Assembly (NCBI GenBank): GCA_040219355.1
Contig: JAVJSN010000007.1
Location: 124,001 to 188,000 of the forward strand
DNA from: MH13 sp040219355
Lineage (GTDB): Bacteria; Pseudomonadota; Alphaproteobacteria; Rhizobiales; MH13
DNA: 64,000 bases
Direction of reading: 5' to 3'
In this document: positions 51,561-59,765 of the stretch, in pieces
Layout: the number at the start of each line of letters is the position of its first letter
Position numbering within the stretch: position 1 is the stretch's first letter
Translations under genes and position numbers: made by a program
The notes under the pieces: model-generated
Told to the model about the DNA's origin: nothing
The model's input: the letters and a program-made list of their open reading frames with translations, nothing else
The model's database searches: none

Positions 51561-51609
51561 AGGGTCACACTAGCGCATCAATGGAGCCAATAAGACGCGC
51601 CATCATGAC

Positions 51610-51680
51610 GCGTAGGGGGAACGGTACCGTCCACCCTACGCCGACTTTGACTGTAAAGAAAGTCTGACACTTATAGTGTC
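51610..51680. repeat. Three tandem hairpins between pirin and dxs
   Basis: A 32-base palindrome at 51610-51641 pairs 14 of 16 positions around a central GGTACC. It is followed by GACTTT/AAAGTC (51643-51648 with 51659-51664) and GACACT-tat-AGTGTC (51666-51680). All lie in the 166-base gap between the pirin stop and the dxs start. No T-run makes this an obvious terminator; it could be a repeat or a regulator site for dxs. Confidence 0.7.
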
Positions 51681-51726
51681 CAATACGTTTGACTTTCGTC
51701 GCAACCACCAACCGTTGGTCGGGGCT

Positions 51727-52644
51727 CTAGTCAGGCAATGGGATAAACTCTTCTTCATCCCCTGGAACAATATCGAAGCGTTTCTCTTTCCAGTCGGCCT
51801 TCGCTTGATCAATGCGTTCTTTCGACGAAGACACGAAGTTCCACCAGATGTAGCGCTTGGAATCCATCGGCTCGCCACCGAGGATGATGAACCGCACATC
51901 ATCGCTGGCTGTTATGGTGATCCTGTCACCGGGTTTAAACACCAACAGCTGGCCTGGACCAAAGCTATCGCCAGCTATCTCCACAGTGCCTTTCACCGTG
52001 TAGATGCCGCGCTCATCATAGGTTGGGTCCAGCGGCATAGACGCACCGGCAGCCAGCACAGCATCGGCGTAAAGCGTTGGCCACGCCGTTTCGGTCGGCG
52101 CTTTCACGCCCATCACCTCGCCAGCAACCACCCGCAGGCTCACACCGTGATCGTTGAGCATGGGCAGCTCATCAGCGCTGTAATGGATGAAAGCAGGGGC
52201 GGACTCTTCATGGCTTTCCGGCAGCGCAACCCAGCTTTGAATACCGAAGAGTTTTGGGCCCAACGCTTTAGCGGCCTCAGACGTCCGCTCTGAATGCACG
52301 ATCCCTTTGCCTGCCGACATAAGGTTCAGTTCGCCAGGTTTGATCGAGAGCTCGGTGCCAAGTGAGTCGCGATGCATCACCTCTCCCTCAAACAGGTAGG
52401 TGACAGTCGCCAGCCCAATGTGCGGGTGTGGGCGCACATCAATGCCGCCGCCGACCAAAAATTCTGCCGGGCCCATCTGATCGAAGAAAATGAATGGCCC
52501 CACCATCTGGCGTTTGGCTGAAGGCAGTGCGCGACGCACCTCAAACCCGCCTAGGTCGCGGGCGCGCGGCACAATCAATGTTTCAATCGCATCGCAAGAC
52601 TTTGGATCGCCAAGCGTCGGATCCATATCAGGTTGCCAACTCAT
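51727..52644 (-). CDS. Pirin family bicupin protein
   Basis: The 305-residue protein is a bicupin. The N-terminal cupin has RPHPHIGLATVTYLFEGEVMHRDS with histidine metal ligands (HxH and a later H), GELNLMSAGKGIVHSE and an RI-type second motif. Bacterial pirins have been shown to act as quercetinase or to modulate enzymes; the role here is unknown. The ATG at 52644 gives the normal length; the upstream frame to 52770 is probably not translated. It sits between DUF3592 and dxs in the minus-strand run. Confidence 0.92.
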   Translation of the reverse strand: MSWQPDMDPTLGDPKSCDAIETLIVPRARDLGGFEVRRALPSAKRQMVGPFIFFDQMGPAEFLVGGGIDVRPHPHIGLATVTYLFEGEVMHRDSLGTELSIKPGELNLMSAGKGIVHSERTSEAAKALGPKLFGIQSWVALPESHEESAPAFIHYSADELPMLNDHGVSLRVVAGEVMGVKAPTETAWPTLYADAVLAAGASMPLDPTYDERGIYTVKGTVEIAGDSFGPGQLLVFKPGDRITITASDDVRFIILGGEPMDSKRYIWWNFVSSSKERIDQAKADWKEKRFDIVPGDEEEFIPLPD

Positions 52645-52777
52645 AGCCTTTGGCCTTTCGTGAACAAGAGTGATGGTGGAAAAGTAAGGGCGGTGTTGCT
52701 CGTTGTCGATCCGCAGAGCCCGGGACAGACTGTCGACAATTGGCGAACATTCATCGGCCTGTCGTTTCAAAAAACGA

Positions 52778-53221
52778 TCAAAGCAGCAGCAGGCCGATCA
52801 TGATGCAGCCCATGCCAAGATAGCCTGGCAAGGCGTCAGCTGCTGAGAGTTGGCGTTGCAGCACGGTCTGCTTGGGGTTGGCCGGATCGACCCGCACCGT
52901 CAGGTGCGAATGCAGCGGGAAGCGCTGCAAATACCTGTTGGCCTCGGCCTCGGTGGCAAAAAACGGTGCCCGGGTGGCTGAGAACCGCTCACCGACATAG
53001 GTCTGCTCGTCCACCTGATAGGCGTAGCGGACAATGGCTCGATACCCGTCGATCTGTTGCCAAGGACGATAAGGGTCGGTGCGCTGCGTAGGGGTTACGT
53101 TCACGCCGCGCACGGTCCCACGCACCGATGTCCAGTTGGCGCTGGCAATCCAATCGCGGATCAGGAACACCCAACCAAGCAGAACGACCACGCCACAAAA
53201 CAGCGCAAACGGCCCAAGCAT
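52778..53221 (-). CDS. DUF3592 membrane protein
   Basis: The 147-residue protein has hydrophobic segments at both ends (about residues 3-22 and 130-147) flanking an extracytoplasmic beta-rich domain with WTSVRGTVRGVNV, VRYAYQVDEQTYVGERF and VRVDPANPKQTVLQ. This is the DUF3592 layout. Function is unknown. It lies 21 bases after xseB in the same direction. Confidence 0.85.
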   Translation of the reverse strand: MLGPFALFCGVVVLLGWVFLIRDWIASANWTSVRGTVRGVNVTPTQRTDPYRPWQQIDGYRAIVRYAYQVDEQTYVGERFSATRAPFFATEAEANRYLQRFPLHSHLTVRVDPANPKQTVLQRQLSAADALPGYLGMGCIMIGLLLL

Positions 53222-53242
53222 TTTTCAACACCCACGCATTGG

Positions 53243-53491
53243 TTAGGAGTCGAGCGGCTCAGTACCCGCCGCCTCACCCGAGGTGGAGAGGCGGATTTTC
53301 TCCACCCGTTCTTCGGCTGCCTTCAGCAACGCCTCACAGCGACCTTTCAGCGCTTCGCCGCGCTCATAGATAGCGATGGAGTCTTCCAGTGCCACTTCGC
53401 CACGCTCCAACCGATCCACAATACGCTCCAGCTCGGCCATCGCGGTTTCAAATGTCAAAGTATCGACGGATGGCTCATTCGATTCGCTCAT
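53243..53491 (-). CDS. xseB: Exodeoxyribonuclease VII small subunit
   Basis: XseB binds several copies to XseA to make the exonuclease that degrades single-stranded DNA. The 82-residue protein has the family core FETAMAELERIVDRLERGEVALEDSIAIYERG in pieces, and ends in a helical tail. The ATG at 53491 follows AGGAG at eight bases. Its open frame extends to 53563 without similarity. xseA is not in the window. The position next to the histone deacetylase-like gene matches Hyphomicrobiales gene order. Confidence 0.95.
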   Translation of the reverse strand: MSESNEPSVDTLTFETAMAELERIVDRLERGEVALEDSIAIYERGEALKGRCEALLKAAEERVEKIRLSTSGEAAGTEPLDS

Positions 53492-53601
53492 GCGCAAGCT
53501 CCTATCTTTCTGCGCAAAGCGTGGCGGGATCGGGCGCGTAAGGTCAAGGGCAAGCGGGGGCAAAGCGCCAATTTAGGCCTGCATAAGCTGGGGTTTGATC
53601 C

Positions 53602-54534
53602 CTACGCTTGCATCAGCGTTTCCACATGCGCTGCCACCGAGCGCGAAAGCCCTTGCAGATCATATCCGCCTTCAAGCAGTGAGACGACGCGGCCACCGGC
53701 AGTTTGCTCAGCCAGCTCCATCAGCTGCTCCGTTACCCACACAAAGTCGGGCTCATGCAGATGGATGTTGGCCAGCGGGTCGCGCGTGTGCATGTCAAAG
53801 CCTGCCGAAATGATCACCAGATCCGGTTTGAAGGCATGAAGGCGCGGCAAAAGAACCTCCAGCATCGCGTCTTTGAACTGCTCGGCGCCATCGCCAGATG
53901 CCAAGGGAGCGTTGACAATGGTGTTGTGCTCGCCGGTTTCGATCACTGCGCCAGTGCCGGGGTAAAGCGGCGCTTGGTGAGTGGACGCGTACATGATCGA
54001 CGGGTCATTCCACAAAATGTGCTGCGTGCCATTGCCGTGATGAACATCGAAATCAATCACCGCCACCCGCTCAGCTCCGTGCGCAACTTGTGCGTGACGC
54101 GCGGCAATCGCCGCATTGTTGAAAAAGCAAAACCCCATCGATTGGGCATGTTCGGCGTGATGGCCGGGTGGGCGCGATGCAGAAAAAGCGTTCTTCACTT
54201 TGCGCGTCATCACCTCATCAACCGCTTGGCACGCAGCGCCGACAGCCCGTAGGGCCGCTTCCCATGTGCCAGGTGAAACGGTGGTGTCGGAATCGATGCG
54301 CACCAAACCTTCCTCTGGGCAGGCATCGCGAATATCGGTGGCATACTTCAGCGGATGAGCATACGCCACCTGATCAAGCGTGCCCCATGGCGCAATATCG
54401 CGATCAAGGCCCATAAACTTTTCTGCTTCCAGCGCCCGGTCAATCGCACGGATACGATCCGGGCGTTCGGGATGCCCTGTTGGCGTTGCATGATCCAGGT
54501 AACTTGGGTGCGACAGGTAAAGCGTCTGGTGCAT
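53602..54534 (-). CDS. Histone deacetylase family protein
   Basis: The 310-residue protein has the arginase-deacetylase fold with zinc-site and catalytic residues: RPPGHHAEHAQSMGFCFFNN (paired histidines), VIDFDVHHGNGTQ, SAGFDMHTRDPL and LEGGYDLQGL. Bacterial members deacetylate small acetylated amines or proteins; the substrate here is not predictable. It heads the long minus-strand run down to the methyltransferase at 45495 and is divergent from the MltB gene with a 278-base gap. Confidence 0.94.
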   Translation of the reverse strand: MHQTLYLSHPSYLDHATPTGHPERPDRIRAIDRALEAEKFMGLDRDIAPWGTLDQVAYAHPLKYATDIRDACPEEGLVRIDSDTTVSPGTWEAALRAVGAACQAVDEVMTRKVKNAFSASRPPGHHAEHAQSMGFCFFNNAAIAARHAQVAHGAERVAVIDFDVHHGNGTQHILWNDPSIMYASTHQAPLYPGTGAVIETGEHNTIVNAPLASGDGAEQFKDAMLEVLLPRLHAFKPDLVIISAGFDMHTRDPLANIHLHEPDFVWVTEQLMELAEQTAGGRVVSLLEGGYDLQGLSRSVAAHVETLMQA

Positions 54535-54586
54535 GTTGGTTCCCGATGGTTCCTCTTTGCGCCGACATAATCCGATCGTGCGCGTG

Positions 54587-54609
54587 AGCAGCTTTTGCCG
54601 CTGCTTTTT
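54587..54609 (+). terminator. Terminator-like hairpin in the HDAC/MltB divergent gap
   Basis: AGCAGC (54587-54592) and GCTGCT (54600-54605) form a stem with a 7-base loop, followed by TTTT. It points along the plus strand, where no gene ends upstream, so it would end only a short leader or small RNA, or limit antisense transcription across the divergent region. Confidence 0.45.
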
Positions 54610-54812
54610 GGTGTTGCCTCTCAGAGTGTCACAGCCGTAGCTTGGCGATCAACCTTCGCGCTTTGGCTAAACAAGGACAGTTCAAAAGGCCGTGCCTTTG
54701 TTGTCATCCAGTCGCGGCGTTAATTCTATTGGCATAAGGTGGCGGTTATGAATGTCATTCTGATTCTGACCGCGTGTCGAAGCTGATAATCTTGGTAGGA
54801 TAGATCATGCCT

Positions 54813-55955
54813 ATGAACCGTCGAACCTTCGGACTTGGAATGCTCGCGACAGCGCTGAGCGGTTGCGCGAGCGGTGGTCTTGTGGATGCCTACGGATATG
54901 CAAACAATTACCTGGCAGACGATCTGCGGCCAACGCCCAATGCGGCATACGATGCCTGGGTTTCATCTTTTCTCCCGCGTGCACGGGCGGCAGGCATTTC
55001 TGATGCCACGCTCGATACCGCTTTCAGCAATGCAGGCTTTCTGCCAGGTGTTGTGACCCGTGACAGAAACCAAACCGAGTTCACCCGTACACTTGAAGAC
55101 TATCTGGCCATTGCCGCTTCTGACGAACGCGTGCGCAATGGCCGAACGGCCTTCACCTTCCATCGCAGTGTGTTGGCACGCCTTGAAGAAACCTATGGCG
55201 TTGATGCGGAGATCATCACCGCGATCTGGGGCCTTGAGAGTTCGTTTGGCGAGCGGCGCGGCAACATTTCGGTCATTTCAGCCACATCGACACTGGCATT
55301 TGACGGTCGCCGCGGCCGGTTTTTTGAGCAGCAACTCATTGCTGCACTCAAAATCGTGCAAAACGGCGATATCCCTGCGCACCTTTTGAGTGGCAGCTGG
55401 GCGGGCGCGATGGGGCACACCCAGTTCATACCGACCACGTATGAAGCCTACGCGGTTGATTTCACCGGCGATGGCCGCCGCGATATCTGGTCCGATGACC
55501 CCACTGATGCGCTAGCTTCGGCAGCTGCTTATCTCCAGCAAATGGGCTGGACACGTGGTGTGCGATGGGGACAGGAGGTCACAAACGGTGCGTCTGGCGG
55601 GCAAATCATTCAGCCGCAACCTGGTGGCCCACGTTTTGCGGTGACCGACAATTTCCGGGTCATCAAACGCTACAACAACTCCAACTCGTACGCGATTGGC
55701 GTCGGCCATCTGGCCGACCGGATCGCGGGTGCTGGGCCATTGCAAACGCCGTTTCCACCCGATGCCAACGGGCTGACGAAAGCTGACCGCAAAGAGCTTC
55801 AAGAACGACTAACGGCTTTGGGTTTCGACACCGACGGGGTGGATGGTGTGATCGGGCCCAACTCGCGCGCTGCCATCAGCGACTACCAACGCAGCCAAGG
55901 GTTACCGGTCACCGGCGAGCCCTCGGTGGATCTGCTGCGTCGCCTGCGATCGTAA
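54813..55955 (+). CDS. Lytic murein transglycosylase, MltB type, lipoprotein
   Basis: MltB-type enzymes cut the glycan strands of peptidoglycan to form anhydromuropeptides. The 380-residue protein starts MNRRTFGLGMLATALSGC, a lipoprotein signal with lipobox LSGC. The SLT_2 catalytic domain follows, with the catalytic glutamate in AIWGLESSFGERRG and the helper segments GSWAGAMGHTQFIPTTY and DPTDALASAAAYL. A C-terminal peptidoglycan-binding domain contains LGFDTDGVDGVIGPNSRAAI. An ATG two codons upstream (54807) is an alternative start. Confidence 0.94.
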   Translation: MNRRTFGLGMLATALSGCASGGLVDAYGYANNYLADDLRPTPNAAYDAWVSSFLPRARAAGISDATLDTAFSNAGFLPGVVTRDRNQTEFTRTLEDYLAIAASDERVRNGRTAFTFHRSVLARLEETYGVDAEIITAIWGLESSFGERRGNISVISATSTLAFDGRRGRFFEQQLIAALKIVQNGDIPAHLLSGSWAGAMGHTQFIPTTYEAYAVDFTGDGRRDIWSDDPTDALASAAAYLQQMGWTRGVRWGQEVTNGASGGQIIQPQPGGPRFAVTDNFRVIKRYNNSNSYAIGVGHLADRIAGAGPLQTPFPPDANGLTKADRKELQERLTALGFDTDGVDGVIGPNSRAAISDYQRSQGLPVTGEPSVDLLRRLRS

Positions 55956-55958
55956 AAT

Positions 55959-56996
55959 CTACCGTACGGTGTACCGACCATCGGTACGCCAGCGCTTCAT
56001 CAGCGCGGCCAGAGCCTCGTCACCCTCGTCGGGTAGTTTGATCAGCACTTTGATCATGAGGTCACCGCGTTCGCCAATTTTGGCTGTCGGCAGTCCCCGA
56101 CCCTTCAGCCGCATCGTGCGACCTGATTGGGCGTTCTCGGGCAGGTTCAGCGCGACAGTCCCATCCAGCGTGGCAACGCTGATGCGTGCGCCAAGCACAG
56201 CTTCGTCCAGCGTGACCGGCAAATCCATCAAAAGGGTGCTGCCATCGGCTTTGAATTTGGGGTGGGCGGAGAACCGCACCGTCACCAGCGCATCGCCATT
56301 GGCGCCGCCGTCTTGCGAGGGTTTGCCCTTACCTTTCAAGCGAATGGTCTGACCGTCTTCTACCCCTTTGGGCAGCGCAATCTTCACACTCCCCTGACCG
56401 GGTATGGTCACCTGCACTTTATCCGCGGCGAGCACCTCTTCCAGGCTCACATTCGCACGAACTTTAACATCGCCACCCTTTTTCGGGCGCGCCTGTTGAC
56501 CTGTTTGGCCACCCATGCGCGCGCCACCCATTCCTGGACCGCCCATTCCTGGACCGCCCATACCGCCCAAATCTGGCCCACCGCCACCAAACATAGATTT
56601 CAGAATGTCTTCTGCACCTCCGGCACCGCCGCCAAAGCCACCACCAGCGCTGCGATAGCCTGGCCCGCGCCCTTGCGTGAAGGTTGCAAAAATATCCTCA
56701 AAGCCAGGATTAGGCCCGCCCTGCGCGCGCGAGCTGCCGCGACCGCCAAACGGGTTGAACCCGGCCATAGTGGGGTTGCCTTGTGCATCGATCTCGCCAC
56801 GATCGAACGCGCGGCGCTTTTCATCATCGCCAACGATGTCATAGGCAGCCGAGGCCTCGGCAAAGCGTTCTTTGGCTTTGGGGTCATCGGGATTTTGATC
56901 AGGATGAAATTTCTTGGCGAGCTTGCGATACGCGGATTTTATCGCCGCGCTGTCGGCACCTTTGGCCACACCAAGAACGGAATAGGGGTCACGCAT
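55959..56996 (-). CDS. DnaJ-like co-chaperone (CbpA type)
   Basis: The 345-residue protein has an N-terminal J domain with HPD at residues 31-33 (KKFHPDQNPDDP), which stimulates DnaK. A long Gly/Met-rich linker follows (about 75-165), then a DnaJ C-terminal substrate-binding region (RANVSLEEVLAADKVQVTIPGQGSVKI in part, and VTLDEAVLGARISVATLDG). The cysteine-rich zinc domain of true DnaJ is absent, so it is a CbpA-type protein. A 15-base DNA repeat encodes part of the linker. Its stop is three bases from the convergent MltB stop. Confidence 0.92.
   Translation of the reverse strand: MRDPYSVLGVAKGADSAAIKSAYRKLAKKFHPDQNPDDPKAKERFAEASAAYDIVGDDEKRRAFDRGEIDAQGNPTMAGFNPFGGRGSSRAQGGPNPGFEDIFATFTQGRGPGYRSAGGGFGGGAGGAEDILKSMFGGGGPDLGGMGGPGMGGPGMGGARMGGQTGQQARPKKGGDVKVRANVSLEEVLAADKVQVTIPGQGSVKIALPKGVEDGQTIRLKGKGKPSQDGGANGDALVTVRFSAHPKFKADGSTLLMDLPVTLDEAVLGARISVATLDGTVALNLPENAQSGRTMRLKGRGLPTAKIGERGDLMIKVLIKLPDEGDEALAALMKRWRTDGRYTVR
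56527..56561. repeat. 15-base tandem repeat inside the DnaJ-like gene
   Basis: CCCATTCCTGGACCG occurs at 56527-56541 and again, without change, at 56542-56556, followed by a partial third copy to 56561. It encodes repeats of a Gly-Gly-Pro-Gly-Met unit in the linker. Copy number could vary by replication slippage in frame. Confidence 0.8.
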
Positions 56997-57085
56997 AACA
57001 CACCGGGTAAATGGGGGAGAAAAAAACTACCGCCATTATGTAGGTGTGTCGCGCAGTCTTTTCCAGCGTTGCTTGAACTTTACCG

Positions 57086-57676
57086 CTAAAGCACTTGGCC
57101 TGCACGCGGGCTCACGAACACCCATTGATCACCTTGCAAACAGGCATCAGCGAGCAAGATGGCGTCGTTGCCATTGTCGGTGATCTCAACACTCACCACA
57201 CGGCACGTGCCTTCGCTGTTGGAACTCATGCGGCGGAATGGGGTCATCATTCCAGAACGGCCGGTTGCCTCATGCGACCAGGAAAATGTTCCTGCATCAT
57301 CGTCGCTCGAGAGCACATGGGTAAGCGCACTGCCCATGGCATTGAGGTCAGCCTGGCTGAGCGAAACACGTGTCTGGCTGTCGGTAGGAAGACTTGCAAT
57401 CAATTCATCGATCGGGCGTGGGGTCTCGTCTGGCGCTGCCGTTTCAAGCGGCGAGACGGCATTCAGCTCCGGTGGCATCGTTGTATCCACACGGCTGTCA
57501 ATGTCGTAATTGGGGGCCTCGATGGACGCGGTGTGCAGCGGTTCAGATTTGGACCCAAACACATCACCAAAAGGTACGGAAACGCTCGCGCAACCAGTAA
57601 GGGCCAGCGCCATACCTAGGGGCACAACAAGACGCAAAGGCGCGGTGTTCACACGCTTCCAACGCTGGTTAAACAT
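57086..57676 (-). CDS. RT0821/Lpp0805-type surface lipoprotein
   Basis: The 196-residue protein has a lipoprotein signal with lipobox LTGC (C29) after MALA. The mature part has a disordered acidic stretch, then a compact domain with TFSWSHEATGRSGMMTPFRR, GTCRVVSVEI and the closing CLQGDQWVFVSPRA. This fits the RT0821/Lpp0805 surface protein family, common in alphaproteobacteria and of unknown role. The start at 57676 is chosen for the signal. It is followed by the DnaJ-like gene and is divergent from pdxH, the usual order in this group. Confidence 0.85.
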   Translation of the reverse strand: MFNQRWKRVNTAPLRLVVPLGMALALTGCASVSVPFGDVFGSKSEPLHTASIEAPNYDIDSRVDTTMPPELNAVSPLETAAPDETPRPIDELIASLPTDSQTRVSLSQADLNAMGSALTHVLSSDDDAGTFSWSHEATGRSGMMTPFRRMSSNSEGTCRVVSVEITDNGNDAILLADACLQGDQWVFVSPRAGQVL

Positions 57677-57835
57677 GATCGGGCACCCCGTAAACGCACA
57701 ACTCTGGCGGGCCAATGCTGGGGGCATGCGACGATTACACTGTGCCGGATTGTCCCCATCCTGCTGGACAATGCCGCATGAACAGGCGACATCAACCATC
57801 ATCCAGTGTTCCACCAAAGCCTGTGGGAAGTGTTA

Positions 57836-58453
57836 ATGAGCACCGATTTCCTCAACGCGGCCGATCCCTACGCCGTCTTCGAAGCGTGGCTGGCCGATGC
57901 CAGCGCCAGCGAGCCCAACGACCCCAATGCTGCAAGCTTGGCCACTGTCGATACCGATGGTCTGCCCAATGCGCGCATTGTTTTGGTCAAAGCGGTGGAG
58001 CGCAGTGGTTTCGTTTTTTATACCAATCTGCAAAGCACCAAAGGTCAGGAGCTTCTTGGCGCTAAGAAGGCAGCTTTGTGTTTTCATTGGAAAACGTTGC
58101 GCCGTCAGGTGCGAGTGCGTGGGCCGATCACCCAAGTGAGTGATGCGGTGGCCGATGCCTATTTCGCCAGCCGCCCTCGAGGCAGCCGCATTGGCGCGTG
58201 GGCCTCACATCAATCAAGCCCGCTGGAAACCAACAACGCGCTGCGCGAGCGTGTCGCCACCCTGACCGATAAGTACGGTGCTGAGGATGAAACCGGCAAA
58301 CCTATCCCGCGCCCGCCGCATTGGTCGGGCTTTCAGCTAGAACCGCAGATCTTTGAGCTTTGGCAGGATGGCGAGTTTCGCCTGCACGACCGGGTGGTTT
58401 TTGAACGGCAAACGACGGACGCCCCATGGAAGAGCACTCGCCTTTATCCGTAG
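57836..58453 (+). CDS. pdxH: Pyridoxamine 5'-phosphate oxidase
   Basis: PdxH uses FMN to oxidise pyridoxine or pyridoxamine phosphate to pyridoxal phosphate. The 205-residue protein has ASLATVDTDGLPNARIVLVK, FYTNLQSTKGQEL, LCFHWKTLRRQVRVRGP and WASHQSSPL, and ends in WKSTRLYP, the invariant family terminus. The ATG at 57836 follows GGGAAG; an ATG at 57806 is less likely. It is divergent from the lipoprotein gene. Confidence 0.96.
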   Translation: MSTDFLNAADPYAVFEAWLADASASEPNDPNAASLATVDTDGLPNARIVLVKAVERSGFVFYTNLQSTKGQELLGAKKAALCFHWKTLRRQVRVRGPITQVSDAVADAYFASRPRGSRIGAWASHQSSPLETNNALRERVATLTDKYGAEDETGKPIPRPPHWSGFQLEPQIFELWQDGEFRLHDRVVFERQTTDAPWKSTRLYP

Positions 58454-58475
58454 TCACGAGAAAGAGGGTAGGTGC

Positions 58476-58946
58476 CTAGCGGCCCACCGCCTTGAGCACG
58501 CTGGCGACATCCCTGTTTCCCAGCGGCTTGTAAAGTGCATCCAACGGATCACACTGCATTGCTGCTTTGGTGTGCGCGCCGCGCGCCTGGGCACGGGCAT
58601 CACGGGCTAGGGTGAGGATGTCACAATTCAGAGCCGTTTTGACGAACGGTGCTGTATCGATGCCATAGGACGCTGTGTCGTTGGATGCGTCGTCAAACTG
58701 TTGGGCACCGGAGGTGGCGAGGGTCACTGAAATCTCTGTCCTTTGTTCATGAGAATATGTCGTCTGCACGGCCTGTGCAGTGCGAAAAGCCGATCTCACC
58801 AGCTTGCGGCCAAACCAAGGCAAAAACTGTGACGAACGGCAAAACACCATCAACAACGTCACCAGGGTGGCATCTGCGTCACAGCAATGCTTGCCCAATG
58901 ATGCAATTCTCGGCATAGCTCCCGCCAGCTTCGCCTCCTCCCGCAT
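58476..58946 (-). CDS. Hypothetical protein
   Basis: This frame encodes up to 156 residues with no family that I recognise. The C-terminal 60 residues (from about NDTASYGIDTAPFV to NRDVASVLKAVGR) have codons like those of neighbouring genes and look genuine. The N-terminal part is less convincing and may be untranslated; possible starts lie at 58946 and, inside, at MVFCRSS. No signal or clear membrane segment is certain. It is convergent with pdxH (22-base gap) and divergent from the DUF1499 gene. If it is not real, this stretch of about 500 bases has no gene. Confidence 0.45.
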   Translation of the reverse strand: MREEAKLAGAMPRIASLGKHCCDADATLVTLLMVFCRSSQFLPWFGRKLVRSAFRTAQAVQTTYSHEQRTEISVTLATSGAQQFDDASNDTASYGIDTAPFVKTALNCDILTLARDARAQARGAHTKAAMQCDPLDALYKPLGNRDVASVLKAVGR

Positions 58947-58967
58947 CGTTTTAGGCCATCACCCGGC

Positions 58968-59756
58968 ATGCGCTTTCGCCCCATCAGACGACCGTTCAAC
59001 GCTCCGCGCCGTGCTCGCGTGCTGGCCGCCCTGTCGCTGATGGTGCTTGTTGCAGCGGTTGCGTTGGCAGGCGCAGGCGTTATCACCTTGCCGGGCGCCC
59101 TGGTCAGCCTTGGCATATCGGCAGCGATTGGCACATTGGCGCTGGCGCTGGCGATCTACAGCCTGAATTACATATGGGCAAACACCGGGCTGGGCACCTC
59201 CGACGCCACACTTGCGCTCCTCTGGTCGCTTCCTGTTTTGGTCAGCGTCACAGCGCTTACCTACATTGTTACCCAAACACCCAGCTATCCAGACCTTGCA
59301 ACCAACGTAAACAATCCGCCGCAGTTTGAGCGGCTTGGGCAGAGCGAGGATAGGGACGCTGAGCTGCCGCTTGATGCAGCCTCACCAGCTGACCGCATCC
59401 GATTGCGTTTGGCGCATCCTGACCTAACGACCGAATTTGTGGAGCGGCCCGGCTGGCATGTGGCCGAGGTGCTTGAAGCGCTGACGGCTACGGCGGGCTG
59501 GGAGTTGGCGCGCCTTGAGACCGACAATGGCTTGAGCTTCGATGCGGAGTTCAGAGTGCCTGGCTCGATCCTTCTGGTTGAACACGACATCGCCGTTCGC
59601 ATCGTTGATGATGGCGAAGGCTCCACCATTGACGCGCGCGCCCTGTCCAACATTCCTTTGCATGACTTTGGTACTAACGCGCCGGTGCTCGATGGCGTGG
59701 TGCAGAGGTTCCTGCTGGCGATTGAAGCAACGCCGCCGCCAGCCTCTGATCTTTAG
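58968..59756 (+). CDS. DUF1499 membrane protein
   Basis: The 262-residue protein has three hydrophobic segments in its N-terminal half (about residues 17-36, 41-68 and 80-102). The DUF1499 domain follows, starting TPSYPDLATNVNNPPQF and continuing with AEVLEALTATAGWELA and RVPGSILLVEHDIAVRI. Family function is unknown. It is convergent with the MBL-fold gene, nine bases apart. Confidence 0.85.
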   Translation: MRFRPIRRPFNAPRRARVLAALSLMVLVAAVALAGAGVITLPGALVSLGISAAIGTLALALAIYSLNYIWANTGLGTSDATLALLWSLPVLVSVTALTYIVTQTPSYPDLATNVNNPPQFERLGQSEDRDAELPLDAASPADRIRLRLAHPDLTTEFVERPGWHVAEVLEALTATAGWELARLETDNGLSFDAEFRVPGSILLVEHDIAVRIVDDGEGSTIDARALSNIPLHDFGTNAPVLDGVVQRFLLAIEATPPPASDL

Positions 59757-59765
59757 TTCTAGGTG

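Noticed and set aside
54538..54555. GTTC-N6-GTTC as an alphaproteobacterial SOS box
   Set aside because: The LexA consensus in this group needs a spacer of seven, and neither flanking gene is an SOS gene.
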